DNA of 64,000 bases, taken from Gordionus sp. m RMFG-2023 (lineage: Eukaryota > Nematomorpha > Gordioida > Chordodea > Parachordodidae). This document shows positions 46,450-59,135 of the stretch, in pieces. Numbering within the stretch: the stretch's first letter is position 1; the number at the start of each line of letters is the position of its first letter. The notes beneath the pieces are model-generated. The model made no database searches. It had not been told where the DNA came from and was given only the letters and a program-made list of their open reading frames with translations. Position numbers and translations under genes: made by a program. Where the stretch lies: NCBI RefSeq assembly GCF_954871325.1, contig NC_088777.1:28311366-28375365 (forward strand), read 5' to 3'.

Positions 46450-49398
46450 CAGAGTTGTTAAAAGATACTTTTTAAATGGATCTAGATACAGATACATAGT
46501 CTCAAAAGTTATCTAGATACAGATACAGCGTCGAAAAAGTTATCTGTATACAGATACATTTTTTATTATGCTCTTATAGGTTTGCATAAACCTAAATTAA
46601 TATTATATTGTGAAAATTCATGAAATGAGCTAAAAAATTTATTGACGTGATATAACATTTATCAGAATATAACCAAAATAATGATTTTAATATAATATAT
46701 GAAAATATATGATTAAATAATTATAAATAATTATTAAATTTCAGTAATAAAATATTTTCAAAATTTTGATCATTTAGGCATCCTCGTTTATCTGTAAAGA
46801 CATTTTTAGCAACACTAAATAGTCTTTCCACAGGGGCGCTTGAAGGAATTGTAGTGTTATATTTAATTAATAACAATTTTATATCAGGGTATATTTTAAA
46901 AATGCTAAAATCTCTACATTAATTTTTGAAAAAATTATTTAAAATTTGTTGATTATCAAAATTTAAATCATTATTAGAAATTATATCTGCTGTAGGGTAT
47001 TGAAAAAAATCTTTGGCAGGTTATTTGCTTGCAGTCAGTTGATGACTTTGATAATTCACCAGCTAATCTTTGTATCAATTGTTTTCTTTTATTAAGATTT
47101 TCTTCCATTTGCAACCATGTCCAATCAAGTTTAAAAAAAGGGTGGAGCATGGTTGCTATAATATTATCATCTTCAAATAAGGTCACAATAAACCTAGAAT
47201 TATTAAATATTTTTAATTTATTATATTAATTTATTTATCCTCAATCCCTTTAAGTAAGGCATCTAAGAGTGGTAAACAGAATCTCAGGTTCATTTCTTTA
47301 AAATTCTTTAATTTGATAATAAGTTGTGAAATAGTTGCACAGTAATAAGCTGTGTACATATACTTATCTCCCTGCAAAATATCAAGGGAATTAGCTATTG
47401 GCTTCATTAGTTAATTTAAAATAATGCTATATATATAAATATTATTTATAACTTACGAAACAATATTCATGAATAAAATCACATTCATTAGGTAAAAACC
47501 TAGGTAGTTTTATTCCATCACATATCTTGTCCACTTTGTCAGATTTAGCTTTTATAATTTCTGACATTAATTGTAAGGCATTATAGGTGGAGTTCCATCT
47601 AGTTATATTAGGACATATAAAATAACGACCAATATATTCCTTAATAATCTCAGATGAAATAGGAGACTTATTTTGCCTATTCCATATATTATGGCATTTA
47701 TGTAGTGTTGTGCAATATATCTAATTGTAGAAAATATACTTATTTAATTAAAATTAGTTTTACCCTCTGATATTGTTTACACTGCATGGCTCTATTGGCA
47801 TCCACAGTGGCTATAAGATTCAATGTGTGACTGGCACAACATTGGTGATGAGGTAAACTAAATGATTCTGATAATTCAGAATCCTCTGCAGTATTATAAA
47901 GATTTGATATAGAAATTGGCACAACTGCTTCATCTTCCAGATCATCAATTGATTCACTTGTATTATTTTCAATTGGCTTGAAAACTCTTTAATAAATTAA
48001 GTAATCAATCATATATTGTGTTTATATTTATTTATAATAAAATAAACCTAAAACATTTTATGAAATTTTTGGCATTATCTGTAATGGTCTTTGAAATTTT
48101 ATTTTGTATGCAATAATCCTTAGCTATATCTTGTAAATTTGCTATTTTATCATATGTATGACTACCAGTCATTTTTTTACAAGCCAACGCTATATTTTTT
48201 CTTTCCAAACTTATTGGATTTATATAGTGAGCGGTTACTCCTATGTATGAACTAAAAATTAAAATTTCTTAAAATTGCTGAAATAATTTATTCTTAATTA
48301 ATTATTATACAAATTTAAATATTAGCTATACCGGCGATAGGCACTCCAACAATCTGCTGTTTTGTATATTAATGATGGTTCTATAAGACTTTTAATTATT
48401 TCTTTCTTTTCATTTTCCTATCTGTGGGAAATTCTACCAACAACTGTCTGTCGGCAAATTATATTTTTGTGTGGAGCCAAAGTGCTGATCATTTTTTTAA
48501 AAGAAAGATTTTCAACAATTGAAAATGGCTGCCTGCCATCTATAATAAAAGCAATAATTAAATCATCTAAAGTGCCTTGAGTTAAAGTCAAAGGTCTTTT
48601 AGCAAAAATATTATTGGAGGATGAGCCTTGTCCAATATTTTCTTTGGTAGTTTTATTTTCCTTCCCTTTTTTTATTTTTGTTAACAAGGTTGGATGTTTT
48701 CTCTTAAAATTTAAATTAGAATTTTAAATATATAATATCTATACCCTTATGTGCTTCACGATATTGCACGTTGAAGTCATACTGACGGATATTTTTGTAT
48801 TTTTAGGTAAACACGGCAAACATTTTACCATCAGAGAATTGTTTTCTTTGTTTTGAGGTATTATTTTAAAATATGCTCTATAAATTGGCCATGGTAAAGC
48901 AATAGAACTTGTTGTTGCTTCCTCTTCTTCATCGATATAGATCTAAATAAATATATAAACTTAAAAATTTAGTTATAAAATAAAATTTACTATTTTCATA
49001 TTGTAATATTAAAATTTGTATGGTTTATTGATAAACTCGGACATAATATTTAAATTAATGAATATTTTATTTATATATATTTTTTATATATAAGTTTTAA
49101 TATTTTATGTATATATAATTCTTTATTGTATTAATAAATATTAATATATAATATATATATATATATTTATTTATTTCATAAGCTCATATGAAATAAAATA
49201 AATTTTACAGTCAAATATTTTTATTTATAATAAAAAAAGGGGTATATAAAATGTATCTTAAAAAGTATCTAAAAACAGATACAGATACCTCTAAAAAAAT
49301 ATCTAGATACAGATACAGATATCTTTCTAAAAAATCTATCTAGATACAGATACTACATTTTTATTAGATACTTGTATCTAGATACTTTAACAACTCTG
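46450..49398 (-). mobile_element. hAT transposon with intron-bearing transposase, nested in the long-TIR element
   Basis: The ends CAGAGTTGTTAAA and TTTAACAACTCTG are inverses, flanked by AAAAATAT on both sides (46442-46449 and 49399-49406). GATACAGATACAGAT-type repeats fill both subterminal regions. The minus-strand transposase runs from about 49010 to 46760: BED finger (CLPCLP, then NIVKHIR/RKHPTLLTK across an intron), TVVGRISH, TADCWSAYRR, SYIGVTAHYINP, KTITDNAKNF, HHQCCASHTLNLIATVDANR, TRWNSTYNALQLMSEI, PIANSLDILQGDKYMY, MLHPFFKLDWTWL, SSAPVERLFSVAKNVFTDKR. GT-AG introns of about 40-90 nt join most pieces in phase. I see two in-frame stops, one lost donor and one frameshift, so it is close to whole but dead. 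Confidence 0.9.
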
Positions 49399-50689
49399 AA
49401 AAATATGAATAGTATTGTGATTAAAATTAAAAAATCAATTGAGTATAACCAAGAATGATGTCCTGGGGCGATATGTAAGCAGGCAGCCCATAAAGATATT
49501 ATTTTATTGACGCTATATTGTAAAATAAACATTTTAAAATTTTATATTCAAACTATTATAATTTTGCGCTTATTAATAGAAATTCCTAAGGCCATAATTT
49601 GTAGATATATCCTTTCATTGTTGTGGATCTACTATCGTTATTATTTGAAAATAACGATTTTATCAGCTTATTTTATTTTTTTATTCCTATCATCGCTACC
49701 AATCAATCATCATATATTTCAAAACTTAAACATTTTTTACAACCAAATGAATTTTTGATAATTTGTGATTTCTCTGAAAATTCATTTATAATCCAATACG
49801 CTATTCAAGGATTCTACTGGAATAATAATCAAGCTACTATCCATTTAATGATAGGATATTATAATAATATAGAAAACCTTAATTATATGGTAATATCAGT
49901 GTCACTTCAACATATGTTATTGCAGTACATTTATACCAGACTAAAATGATAAAATTTTTTGACCAATCAATTCAGCAAAAGGCCAAACAAAATAATTACT
50001 GCTCTGACGGATCAGCTGCACAATATAAAAACAGGAAATATTTTATAAATCTGTGTTATCATGAATCAGATTTTGGTGTAGCAGCTGAACGGCATTTTTC
50101 AGCTACATCCCATGGAAAAGTCCATATGATGGCCTTGGCGGAACAATAAAAAGATTAGCACGTTCAAGCCTTCATCGCATCAGTTCTGGACACATTTTAA
50201 CGCCAGTTGATTTATATCAATTTGCAAAACAAAACATGCCATCAGTAAATTTTACATATATAACCAAAACAATACAATTCACAAGAGATTAAACTACGAT
50301 AAAGATTCAATTTAGCTCGTCCCATTCCAGGAACTCGGGAAATACATGCTGCATTTCCTTTGAGTTTAAGTAAACTTAAATCAAAAATATATTCACATGC
50401 AGAGAACTTTCAAACTAACAATATCTCAAATGCCTATAATTTGTCTTTTGCCGATATTAAAGGATTCGTAACATGTGTTTATGACGATTTTTGGTGGTTA
50501 GCCACAATACTAAAAAAGAATGAAATTACTGAGGAAATATATATTTCCTTTTTACATCCCCATAAAAGATATGGTTACCCATTAATCAAATAATAACAAT
50601 AGTAGATCCTATTACAGTGACAGGACATACCTACAAATTATCGTCTCAAGAAATTTTATTAATAAGCACAAAATAGGATAAGATTAAAA

Positions 50690-50790
50690 CAAGAGATATT
50701 TATTTTTATTTGTTTGTGTATAAAATTTTAAAATATGTTTATTTTTATTTGTTTGTGTATAAAATTTTAAAATATGTTTATTTTACAATA
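50690..50790. repeat. Tandem duplication of a 43-bp unit
   Basis: TTATTTTTATTTGTTTGTGT plus ATAAAATTTTAAAATATG occurs twice in a row, within the long-TIR element just inside its right inverted repeat. Confidence 0.75.
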
Positions 50791-51392
50791 AAGCGTCCTA
50801 GTAAAATCATATCTGTATAGGCTGCCTGCTTACATTTCGCCCCAGGACATCATTCTTGGTTATACTCAATTGATTTTTTAATTTTAATCACAATACTATT
50901 CATAATTTTATTAAAAATTATATATTATAAAAAAAATTTTAATATAACGCCATCTATATTACATTTTTTTATTTATAAAAATAATAAAAATTTAAAATAA
51001 AATTTAAAAAATAAAAATGGCTATCGAGATTTTTTATTAAATCGTTTAATATAAAGGTAATAAACATTTTAAGTGAATATATTAACACCCAAAAAAAATC
51101 CCTCCCTAACAATGTTAATTTTTTTTTTATATATTCCAACGTAAAATTTTAAGGGTTATAAAATGATATATAATCTGTAACGCTATCTTAAGTATTTTTT
51201 AAAATAACAAGATTTAATGAAATCACGCACTTCGCGATTTTCGACTTTGAAGGCGTATATCCTTGAGCTAGCACTCTAAAATTTTGATTTTATTAACATT
51301 TACAACATAAATAACTAACATGCCAAGTTTCATTCATTTTTGAGATGGTCGGCCGAATCGCTGGTCGATTTGTCATGGAATTACCCAAATAT

Positions 51393-52430
51393 GCAACTAA
51401 AAATAAGAAAATGCATGATAATATTTAAATAATGAATGTTGAAATATCAATTGTATCTCCTTTACATATGATTTTGAGGTTCTTAAAATTATATTAATAT
51501 AAATACATGTTTAAAAACTACAAATTTTATTTCCTCTCAGGATAATTGATAAATTTTTAAGTCATAAAGACCATATCCCAATATATATATTGAAGACTAT
51601 TAATATTTAGTATGAAACAGATATTAAACAATTTTCTCTTGCTACAATGTTTAAATAAACACAAATTTTTTTTAAAAAAATCACTAGATTTAATTTACGC
51701 TTTAAATCTTTTACATAAAATTGATTTTTATTTTCAAACAGGGTTGCCAACCCCCATCAATGAAAGACTCCAGCAATTATTAAGTTTACACCTGGTCTCT
51801 TCTCGCAAAACTTCTGCAATTTTAAAATTTCTCCTTCATTAATTTTTTTTAGCATTTTAAACGTTTTTAATTTATAAATAATTATTTTGAGAAACAGTAT
51901 TTGATTATTTTTATATATATTTTAAAACAAATTTAAAATTTTTTTTCAAGTCTAGTAAGCTAATTTACTTTTCCCTAATATATTTTATCAAATAATAACA
52001 CAACATCATAATACCATATGTTTGTGTTACATAATTGGAAATAAGAATAGGAACATTTTATCTGAACTGGACTATCTTTCCTTGTGGTTTTATCCTTTTC
52101 TCTTAATTAAATTATTATATTATTTTAATACATTACATAATTATAAATTATATCATACTTATTTCTATAATATAATTATTTTATTTATTATAGTTCACTC
52201 TGAGCGCAATTGATTATAACCAGCTATTTAAAACATAGTATTGTCCTCAATATTTTCGAATTATGAAGAAACAATCATTAATTAATTCCTATTCAAAAAA
52301 TTTAATCACAAGAACCACATATGTGGAATGATGTGAGTTAGTATGACATGTCCCTATCAGATGATTATTACTAATGCCCACCATTGGTAGAATTTTAAAA
52401 TATCATGAAATCTAAATTATAAAAGCAGTC
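51393..52430. other. Intergenic, no gene seen
   Basis: A+T-rich DNA. The patch near 51740 (GGGTTGCCAACCCCCATCAA) could be a transposon edge, but no partner was found. Confidence 0.45.
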
Positions 52431-52439
52431 CAAATATTT

Positions 52440-53010
52440 TGAAAGAATTTTTCTAAAAATGAATTGGTGGAAGAAAATTTAGGAAATCTGCACGCTGTTA
52501 ATATGCAATTGCAATCGGCAGAATCTTTGTTAATACAGACTCACAAAAATATGTTACAGATATGTTAATCTTTACAGTTAAAAATTGATAATAAATTTTA
52601 CGGCTTATTGCTAAAAATATTTCTTTTGTTTAAATATTGGCCTAATTAATGGCCTTTTAAGTGAAGCAGATATTTTACTAAAACAATTTTAGAGTATTGG
52701 CAATCAAAATTTGGTTTTAATGATTCTATTTACAAATGTATGAATGTTATTACATTTAAACAGCAACCATCATTGATGGATGCAATGATAAATATATTAA
52801 AAATACCGCTAGATATTGATATCTTATATTAAGAGATTGTTATATTCTCTATTTATTATGATTCTCCAGAATACTCCAAAATAAATGGTCCAAAAGCATT
52901 ATAGAAATGAGTATAATTTTTTGTAATAACGAACGATAATACCCACGTTTAGAAAAAATATTCAAACATGTTTTATCTATTTTGAAAAATATTATTAAAC
53001 TTTACTGACT
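52440..53010 (+). mobile_element. hAT transposase relic
   Basis: Coding-like stretches include ENLGNLHAVNMQLQSAESLL (about 52480), YWQSKFGFNDSIYK (about 52700) and ILKIPLDIDILY (about 52800). The region ends with a worn FKHVLSILKN-like stretch near 52975. Order and spacing suit the middle to C-terminal part of a hAT transposase. The dimerisation core is lost. Confidence 0.45.
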
Positions 53011-53996
53011 TTGTTAATATCTATATAAAGTAATTATAAGATTTAAAGGGGAGGGGGGGGGTACTAAGCCATTTCGGTTGCCTCAAAAAAATTATAATAA
53101 GCAATTTTCATATTTCTCCCTTAAAATAAAATTTTTTTACCAAATTCCTCTCTTTGAAAATTTTGACCTGGTAACCCTTTTCATGGGGCCATGTATGGGT
53201 TTAATAATAGATTTTCTAGGTGACCTGGGCTGTGACTGTTTTTGAAATTTATCTTTAATGGAGGTATCATTCTAAATTAAAGATAGAAAATACACCCTTC
53301 TTCTAAGGCATCAATTCCACATTCAAATGAAGATCTGATCGAACTAATTTTTATTTTTAAGGTAGTTAATAAATATTCTTTCTTTAAAGTTTAACTATAA
53401 TTAAAACTTTTGTAAGTATTTTTGAATTTAAAGTATCCAAATTTATAATTATATTAGACACCAGTTTTATATTTGATATAGCACCAAAAGTTATTATAAT
53501 AATTAAGAACTGAAATATTGTATATTTTCATTAAATACAATATATTCATTTTTTGGATATGTGCTTGGGCCAGGCTGGAAAATTTTTGAAACTTATTATG
53601 GGCTTAGAGCCGGGATTGGAATTTTTTTTTGAATATTAAATAATTAAATAAAGGCCAGGTCTTAAATATTTTTTACAAATTAAGGCTTATGAAGGGTTTT
53701 GATGTCTAAAACGCTATTTAAAAATTTATACACAGATTTTTCTATTATCTTATAAAATATAATGACAAAATCATTGTGAATATCGGTATCGGATCAGTAT
53801 CTGTGCATTTTAGAATAAATATATGATCGATGAAAAAATTGTGGATCGATGCAGTCCTAATAAACATATAGAATAAAATACATATTTTAATACCTCCCTA
53901 TAATTATTCTCCAAAATTTAGACCATTGATTACAATCGGCCTAGCTGGGCCTAGATCTAAAAAAATTTACCATTAGGCCGTGAGTTGGCTTGGGCA
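53011..53996. other. Intergenic with a G-run and GGGCC patches
   Basis: A poly-G run (53049-53061) and worn GGGCTTAGAGCCGGG and AAAGGCCAGGTC patches at 53560-53700 are seen. There is no gene. Confidence 0.45.
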
Positions 53997-55730
53997 TAGT
54001 GTTGTTAAACGACTCAGCCGAGTCGACTTAACTACGACTCAAGTCGAGTTTTTAGTCAAAAAATCGACCCAAAACTCAAGTCGAGTTTTGAGTCGATAAA
54101 TCGACTTGTTTTTACGACTCGAGTTATGAACTTGAGTCGCGACTCGAGTTATGAACTTGATTCGTGAACTCAAGTCGCGACTCGAGTTATAAACTTGAAT
54201 CGTGAACTTATGAACTTGAGTCGTGAACTTAAGTCGCGACTTAAATTATGAACTTAAGTCGTGAATTAAAGTCGACTCAATTGTGAACTCATATCTATAT
54301 ACTTGAGTCGACTAGAGGACGAATAGTTTTATGAACTTGAGTCTACTAGAGGACGAATAGTTTTATGAACTTGAATCGACTAGAGGACGAATAGTTTTAT
54401 AAACTTGAGTAGACGACTAGAGGACGAATATTTCAAATTAATTATTAAATAAGATATAATTTTTTTATTTTAGACTTCCTACTTGAGTCGTAAATAGATA
54501 TACTTGAGTCAATTAGAGGACGAATAGTTATATAAATTTGATCGACTAGACTCTAATATATTTCAAATTAGTTATTTTTAATTACGATATTTTTGTTTTC
54601 TAAATTTAAAATTAGATAGTCGAGTAATCATGACTCCGTGTCGAAGTATCAATAACTCGAATCATTTTTACTACTTGAGTCGTGAACTCAATAAATAGGA
54701 TAGGTTAATTTTAAATTTTATGAAACTCTATTACTTATCATATAACTGTTATTTATTGGTTGGTTTTGTAGCGGCTTGGATCTTAAATTCGACTTAACTA
54801 GCTATGAGCACGAACCCCCTAGCACAGATCAATATATCTTAAGTTGATTTTTCTTGACCTTATTAATATATATAAATATATGGTTATTAGAGGTATCAAT
54901 CGCTAGCTAATTAGATCTATTGAATAGGTTGCAAACCATGTCTAGATGAGTGAAGCTATTTCTACAGTTTTTTTTGTTATTACTTGTTCTATTTCTGTTT
55001 CCATTATCATCATATTGAAGAAAAAATATAATCCAAAAAAATAAGTAAAGAAAAATTTTTTTTTTATAATTATAAGAAATTATTATATACTAAATACTTC
55101 TCTGAAAAAATAAATTTAAATTCATTAACGCCTTGCTGGCACCTCATCATTTAGGGGGAGGGGGAATAATTTTATTTTTTTGTATCAAATTTAATGTTTA
55201 TTATTAAAATTATTTTTTATATGCCCAGCCCCAGATGTTTTTTGTTAAATATAAATTTATTTTAGTTAACAAAGGGGGAGGGGAGGCGGTGTATTTTTAT
55301 TTTACTTCGTTCCAACATAATGATGAAGGAAAGGAAAAGTTATTAATTTTTAGAATATACCAGACCACCTAAGGAAAGAAAAGACATTAATTTTTATTTT
55401 TAGAATATATTTAATACAATACCCATATTTTTATTTAAAATTTTGTAAAAATGTAAAATTTATAATAAAAATAGCTATATCTCAGAACATATTAAAAATT
55501 GAGATCTAAAATTATGAGTATATATTTAAAAAATATAGAGATAATAAATACTAAATCTTAGATTAATATTTACCTCCAAAAAAAGTTAGACAAATTTTCC
55601 TAAAGTTACTGAAATAAAATTTCTTTTTGAGTACTTCCTTTAATTATGGTATTATCACTAAATAAAATTTAGTTTGTAATATACAATAATATTTATCAAT
55701 AAAAAAAAATTGTGAAAAAAAAAATTACTT

Positions 55731-55937
55731 AAGTACAAAGGTGGGACCTATACTACTGCAAATATTTTAAAAAATATCAAATCAATTATCTTGAAATTTG
55801 GTAGATATATTCTTTATAAGAAAATATTAAACTACTATAAAAACTAGGTCAAAATATCTTAAGGTTTTTTTATTACCAACATTATAAAAGCCGTGGGGTA
55901 TTATTTACCCCACCTTTGTAGTGAAGGGTTAAGGAAG
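55731..55937. mobile_element. Possible piggyBac-type MITE in the core of the palindromic element
   Basis: TTAAGTACAAAGGTGGGACC at the left faces CCCCACCTTTGTAGTGAAGG followed by TTAA at the right. TTAA at both edges and the inverted ACAAAGGTGGG suggest a piggyBac-like non-autonomous copy with a worn left end. Confidence 0.5.
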
Positions 55938-56187
55938 ACTTATATCCTTTCAAATATTTGCCTTTTTTTTAAAATTACCAATAAAATATTATTAAATTTT
56001 ATAATTTAATTATATGTTTGGCTTTTTTGATGATCTTCTTTCAGTAAAACGTATTTGGCATAAATTTTTAATAAACAGATTCTAGCCATGTGCTGCACAT
56101 CCAAAGGATTCAATAAATTCCTAACTTTGTAAATCGTCATAAATTAATTAAAAACCTAGGTTTTAAAGATGATTTTTGAATACTTTT

Positions 56188-56230
56188 TAGTCGGTCAATT
56201 GACCGGTCAAAATCAGTCAATTGACCGGAG
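56188..56230. repeat. Short palindrome cluster GGTCAATTGACCGGTC
   Basis: GGTCAATTGACC, GACCGGTC and a second TCAATTGACCGG sit together inside the core of the palindromic element. Function unknown. Confidence 0.5.
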
Positions 56231-57644
56231 GAGTATTTGACCTCAAAATTTGCCTCTTATTACCTCATCCTTGAAAATTATAATCTTTTATATTTCAATT
56301 TCAATTAGAGGTAATAATAAATACGACGACAATTTACATACATAACGTTTTTTCAAACGGTTTTTGATGTTACTAGCAACTTTTTTTTATTTCCAATATT
56401 TATATAGGAATTGATTTTTTCGATTAAATTCATGTTATCAAAATTTACTTTATATAGAATTTAAAAATCCTGAACCTAAATTAAACCCTAATTTTTGGTA
56501 ATCTAGCAGATATTTTTATCTTTTAACAATTAAATGTTATGATATAGACATGTCAATTTTTTTCACGAACAAATTTGAGACCATATTTTTTACCCCCGCT
56601 CCCAGGTCAAAATTATATACACCATATAAAGGTAGAACTATACTTATTTGATACCCACCCATTATCATATCAATATTTGGTGCTGATAAAATAATTCCTG
56701 ACCTACGTAGAAATAGCTTCACTCATCTAGACATGGTTTGCAACCTATTCAATAGATCTAATCAGCTAGCGATTGATACCTCTAATAACCATATATTTAT
56801 ATATATTAATAAGGTCAAGAAAAATCAACTTAAGATATATTAATCTGTGCTAGGGGTTCGTGCTCATAGCTAGTTAAGTCGATTTTAGGATCCAAGCCCC
56901 TACAAAACCAACCAATAAATAACACTTATATAATAAGTAATAGAGTTTCATAAAATTTAAATTAACCTATTTATTGAGTTCACGACTCAAGTTCAGAACT
57001 AGAGTCGTAAAAATGACTCGAGTTATTGCTACTTCGACACGGAGTCAGGATTACTCGACTATCTAATTTTAAATTTAATAATAATAAACAAAAATATCGT
57101 AATTAAAAATAACTAATTAATTTGAAATATACTAGAGTCTAGTCTCTAGTCGATCAAATTTATAGAACTATTTGTCCTCTAATTGTCTCAAGTATATAAT
57201 TCCTATTTACGACTCAAGTTGGAAGTCTAAAATAAAAAAAATGTAAAACAACATATATCTTAATTAAAATTAATAATTAATTTGAAATATTCGTCCTCTA
57301 GTCGTCGACTCAAGTTCATAAAATTATTCGTTATCTAGTCGACTCAAGTATATAGACATGAGTTCACAACTTGAGTCGACTTTAATTCATGTTAAGTTCA
57401 TAATTTAAGTCGCGACTTGAGTTTACGACTCAAGTTCATAACTCGAGTCGCGACTTGAGTTCACGACTCAAGTTCATAACTCGAGACGCGACTTGAGTTC
57501 ACGACTCAAGTTCATAACTCGAGTCGCGACTTGAGTTCACGACTCAAGTTCAAAACTTGAGTTGTAAAAATGAGTCGATTATTGCGACTTCAACTCGGAG
57601 TCGAAGTCAGGAGAACTCGACTATTTAACAACACTACTTGGGCA

Positions 57645-58329
57645 TATAAATTTTTTTTATGAATATTAGACTAATTGAAATAAAACACCATCTATGTATG
57701 AAAAATTTTTTTTCATTTTTACTAATTTCTCTTTATTTTGCTTATGAAGTTGTTAAGGCTCCATTCTAATTTATACTAATATCATATTGAATGATAATAG
57801 ATATGTTTATCTAAAATTTTATAAAAATCTGAGATATTCATTTTCCTTTATTAGGATTTTAAAAATAATTTTTTAATTTTTGACTTATTTTCTAAAAATA
57901 AAAAGTATAGACCTTATTTTGATACTAAATTTATGGGTAATTTTGAATCAATCATTAATTTATTGATCAGAGAGTCATAAAAAACTTATTTTTTATGCTT
58001 TGATCTTAGATATCTTCGAAAGTAAGGAGGCTAAAATATTGCCCAAATATGCATTACATGAACGTTAGCCTGTATATAAATTTTTATAAAATCGAAATGA
58101 GTCGACCGATTCATGAGTAGCAGATCTCAATCCTATTGAAAATATTTGAGGTTTCAAATAAGCCTAGAGATCAGCGACCTAAAACAGGATTATTTAAAAA
58201 ATAAATAAGTGTTTATATGAAATTCAAATATATACAATATCTATGACGTTGTCATATTTTATAATCAACCGTTGTGCACCTTTTTAAATTTTATAAAAAA
58301 ATTAATATAGTATGCATATAATAAATTAT
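57645..58329. other. Intergenic, no gene seen
   Basis: A+T-rich DNA without recognisable exons or element ends. Confidence 0.5.
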
Positions 58330-59125
58330 AGGGCTGTGCCGATATTTAATATCGGATCGGATCGGTACAGATATTTAGCGTTTTCCGAAAATATCGGATC
58401 GGGCCAATACATGTAAAAACCGATCCGATCCGATTTTTTTACTTTTTTGTTATTTTATTTTATTCTATGATATGTATATTTATTTATCATTATTTTCTAA
58501 ATAATTTTTTTAAATTTTATTTCTTTTTTAAATTAGATTTATAGTATTTTAAAAGTTTTTTTTTAAAAAATAGAAAGGAACACCCAAAGTTTTATTTATT
58601 TTAAATCTTTTTAAATAACGTCAATTTTTTAATTTATATTTTAAAATAAAAGAATTCTTTTAAATATGGTATCTGAATTATGGAAATATTTTACCAAAGA
58701 TAAAGATAATTTTGCAAAATGCGTTATCTGCCGAATCATCTGAGTCTGCCTTCAGTACGGCAGGAGATATAGATAGTCCATATCATAGAAGCTTATTCCT
58801 AGAAAATCTGGAGGCTCTCATATTTATTTATAAAATCTAATATATTATAATTTTATATATTAAATATTACAATTTTATAATTCATACCAACATAAAATGG
58901 ACATATTATTATATATATTTTTTTATTATAGTCTTAATTGTAGAAATAAAAAAATTAAATTAAATTCATAATTCGATTTTTTGCATAAAAAATATTGATT
59001 TCTTAATTACATTTGGTTCAAACGGGGGTGATTAAAAATCAGTATAAATATCGGATAGGTATTGGATCGATTTTGAAGCAATATCGAATCGGATCGGTGA
59101 AAAATATGTGGATCGGCACAACCCT
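58330..59125 (+). mobile_element. Internally deleted hAT: BED finger start joined to dimerisation domain
   Basis: AGGGCTGTGCCGAT at the left and its near inverse ATCGGCACAACCCT at the right are flanked by AATAAATTAT direct repeats (58320-58329 and 59126-59135). GATCGGATCGG-type repeats lie inside both ends. From ATG 58666 the frame reads SELWKYFTKDKDNFAKCVIC, the beginning of a BED zinc finger. Within a few codons a second frame continues SSESAFSTAGD and ends LENLEALIFI, the hAT C-terminal domain. Everything between is missing, so this is a deletion derivative of a BED-type hAT. Confidence 0.85.
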
Positions 59126-59135
59126 AATAAATTAT

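Larger units (their letters stand above)
45910..51386 (+). mobile_element. Long-TIR DNA transposon of unclear superfamily, split by a hAT
   Basis: The element starts GGGTGATTCCACGTCAAATC and ends with the inverse (GGTCGATTTGTCATGGAATTACCC). The inverted repeats run about 570-620 bp: left 45910-46449 plus 49407-49490, right 50817-51386. Between them, + strand pieces at 49620-50593 give FLIICDFSEN, NYCSDGSAAQYKNRK, FSATSHGK followed by YDGLGGTIKR, and a C-terminal FVTCVYDDFWWLATILKKNE like small Tudor/SH3 folds. This combination is familiar from unnamed transposable elements in other animals. I read the acidic residues of DFSEN and SDG as candidate catalytic ones. The frame changes several times. 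The target duplication is unclear (AGATAT versus AAATAT). Confidence 0.75.
53997..57636. mobile_element. Large palindromic hAT-type element with ACTTGAGTCGCGACTCGAG minisatellite arms
   Basis: TAGTGTTGTTAAAC begins it and the inverse TTTAACAACACTA ends it. The target CTTGGGCA is duplicated at 53989-53996 and 57637-57644. Inverted arms of about 950 bp (53997-54965 and 56695-57636) carry GACTCAAGTCG / GACTCGAGTTATGAACTTGA units and a CTAGAGGACGAATA repeat. A 1.7-kb core lies between the arms. No transposase was recognised, so it is non-autonomous. Confidence 0.85.

Noticed and set aside
45910-51386. Polinton or other capsid-bearing element, because of the long inverted repeats
   Set aside because: Far too short, and no polymerase, integrase, protease or capsid-like region is seen; the protein is of DNA-transposon type.
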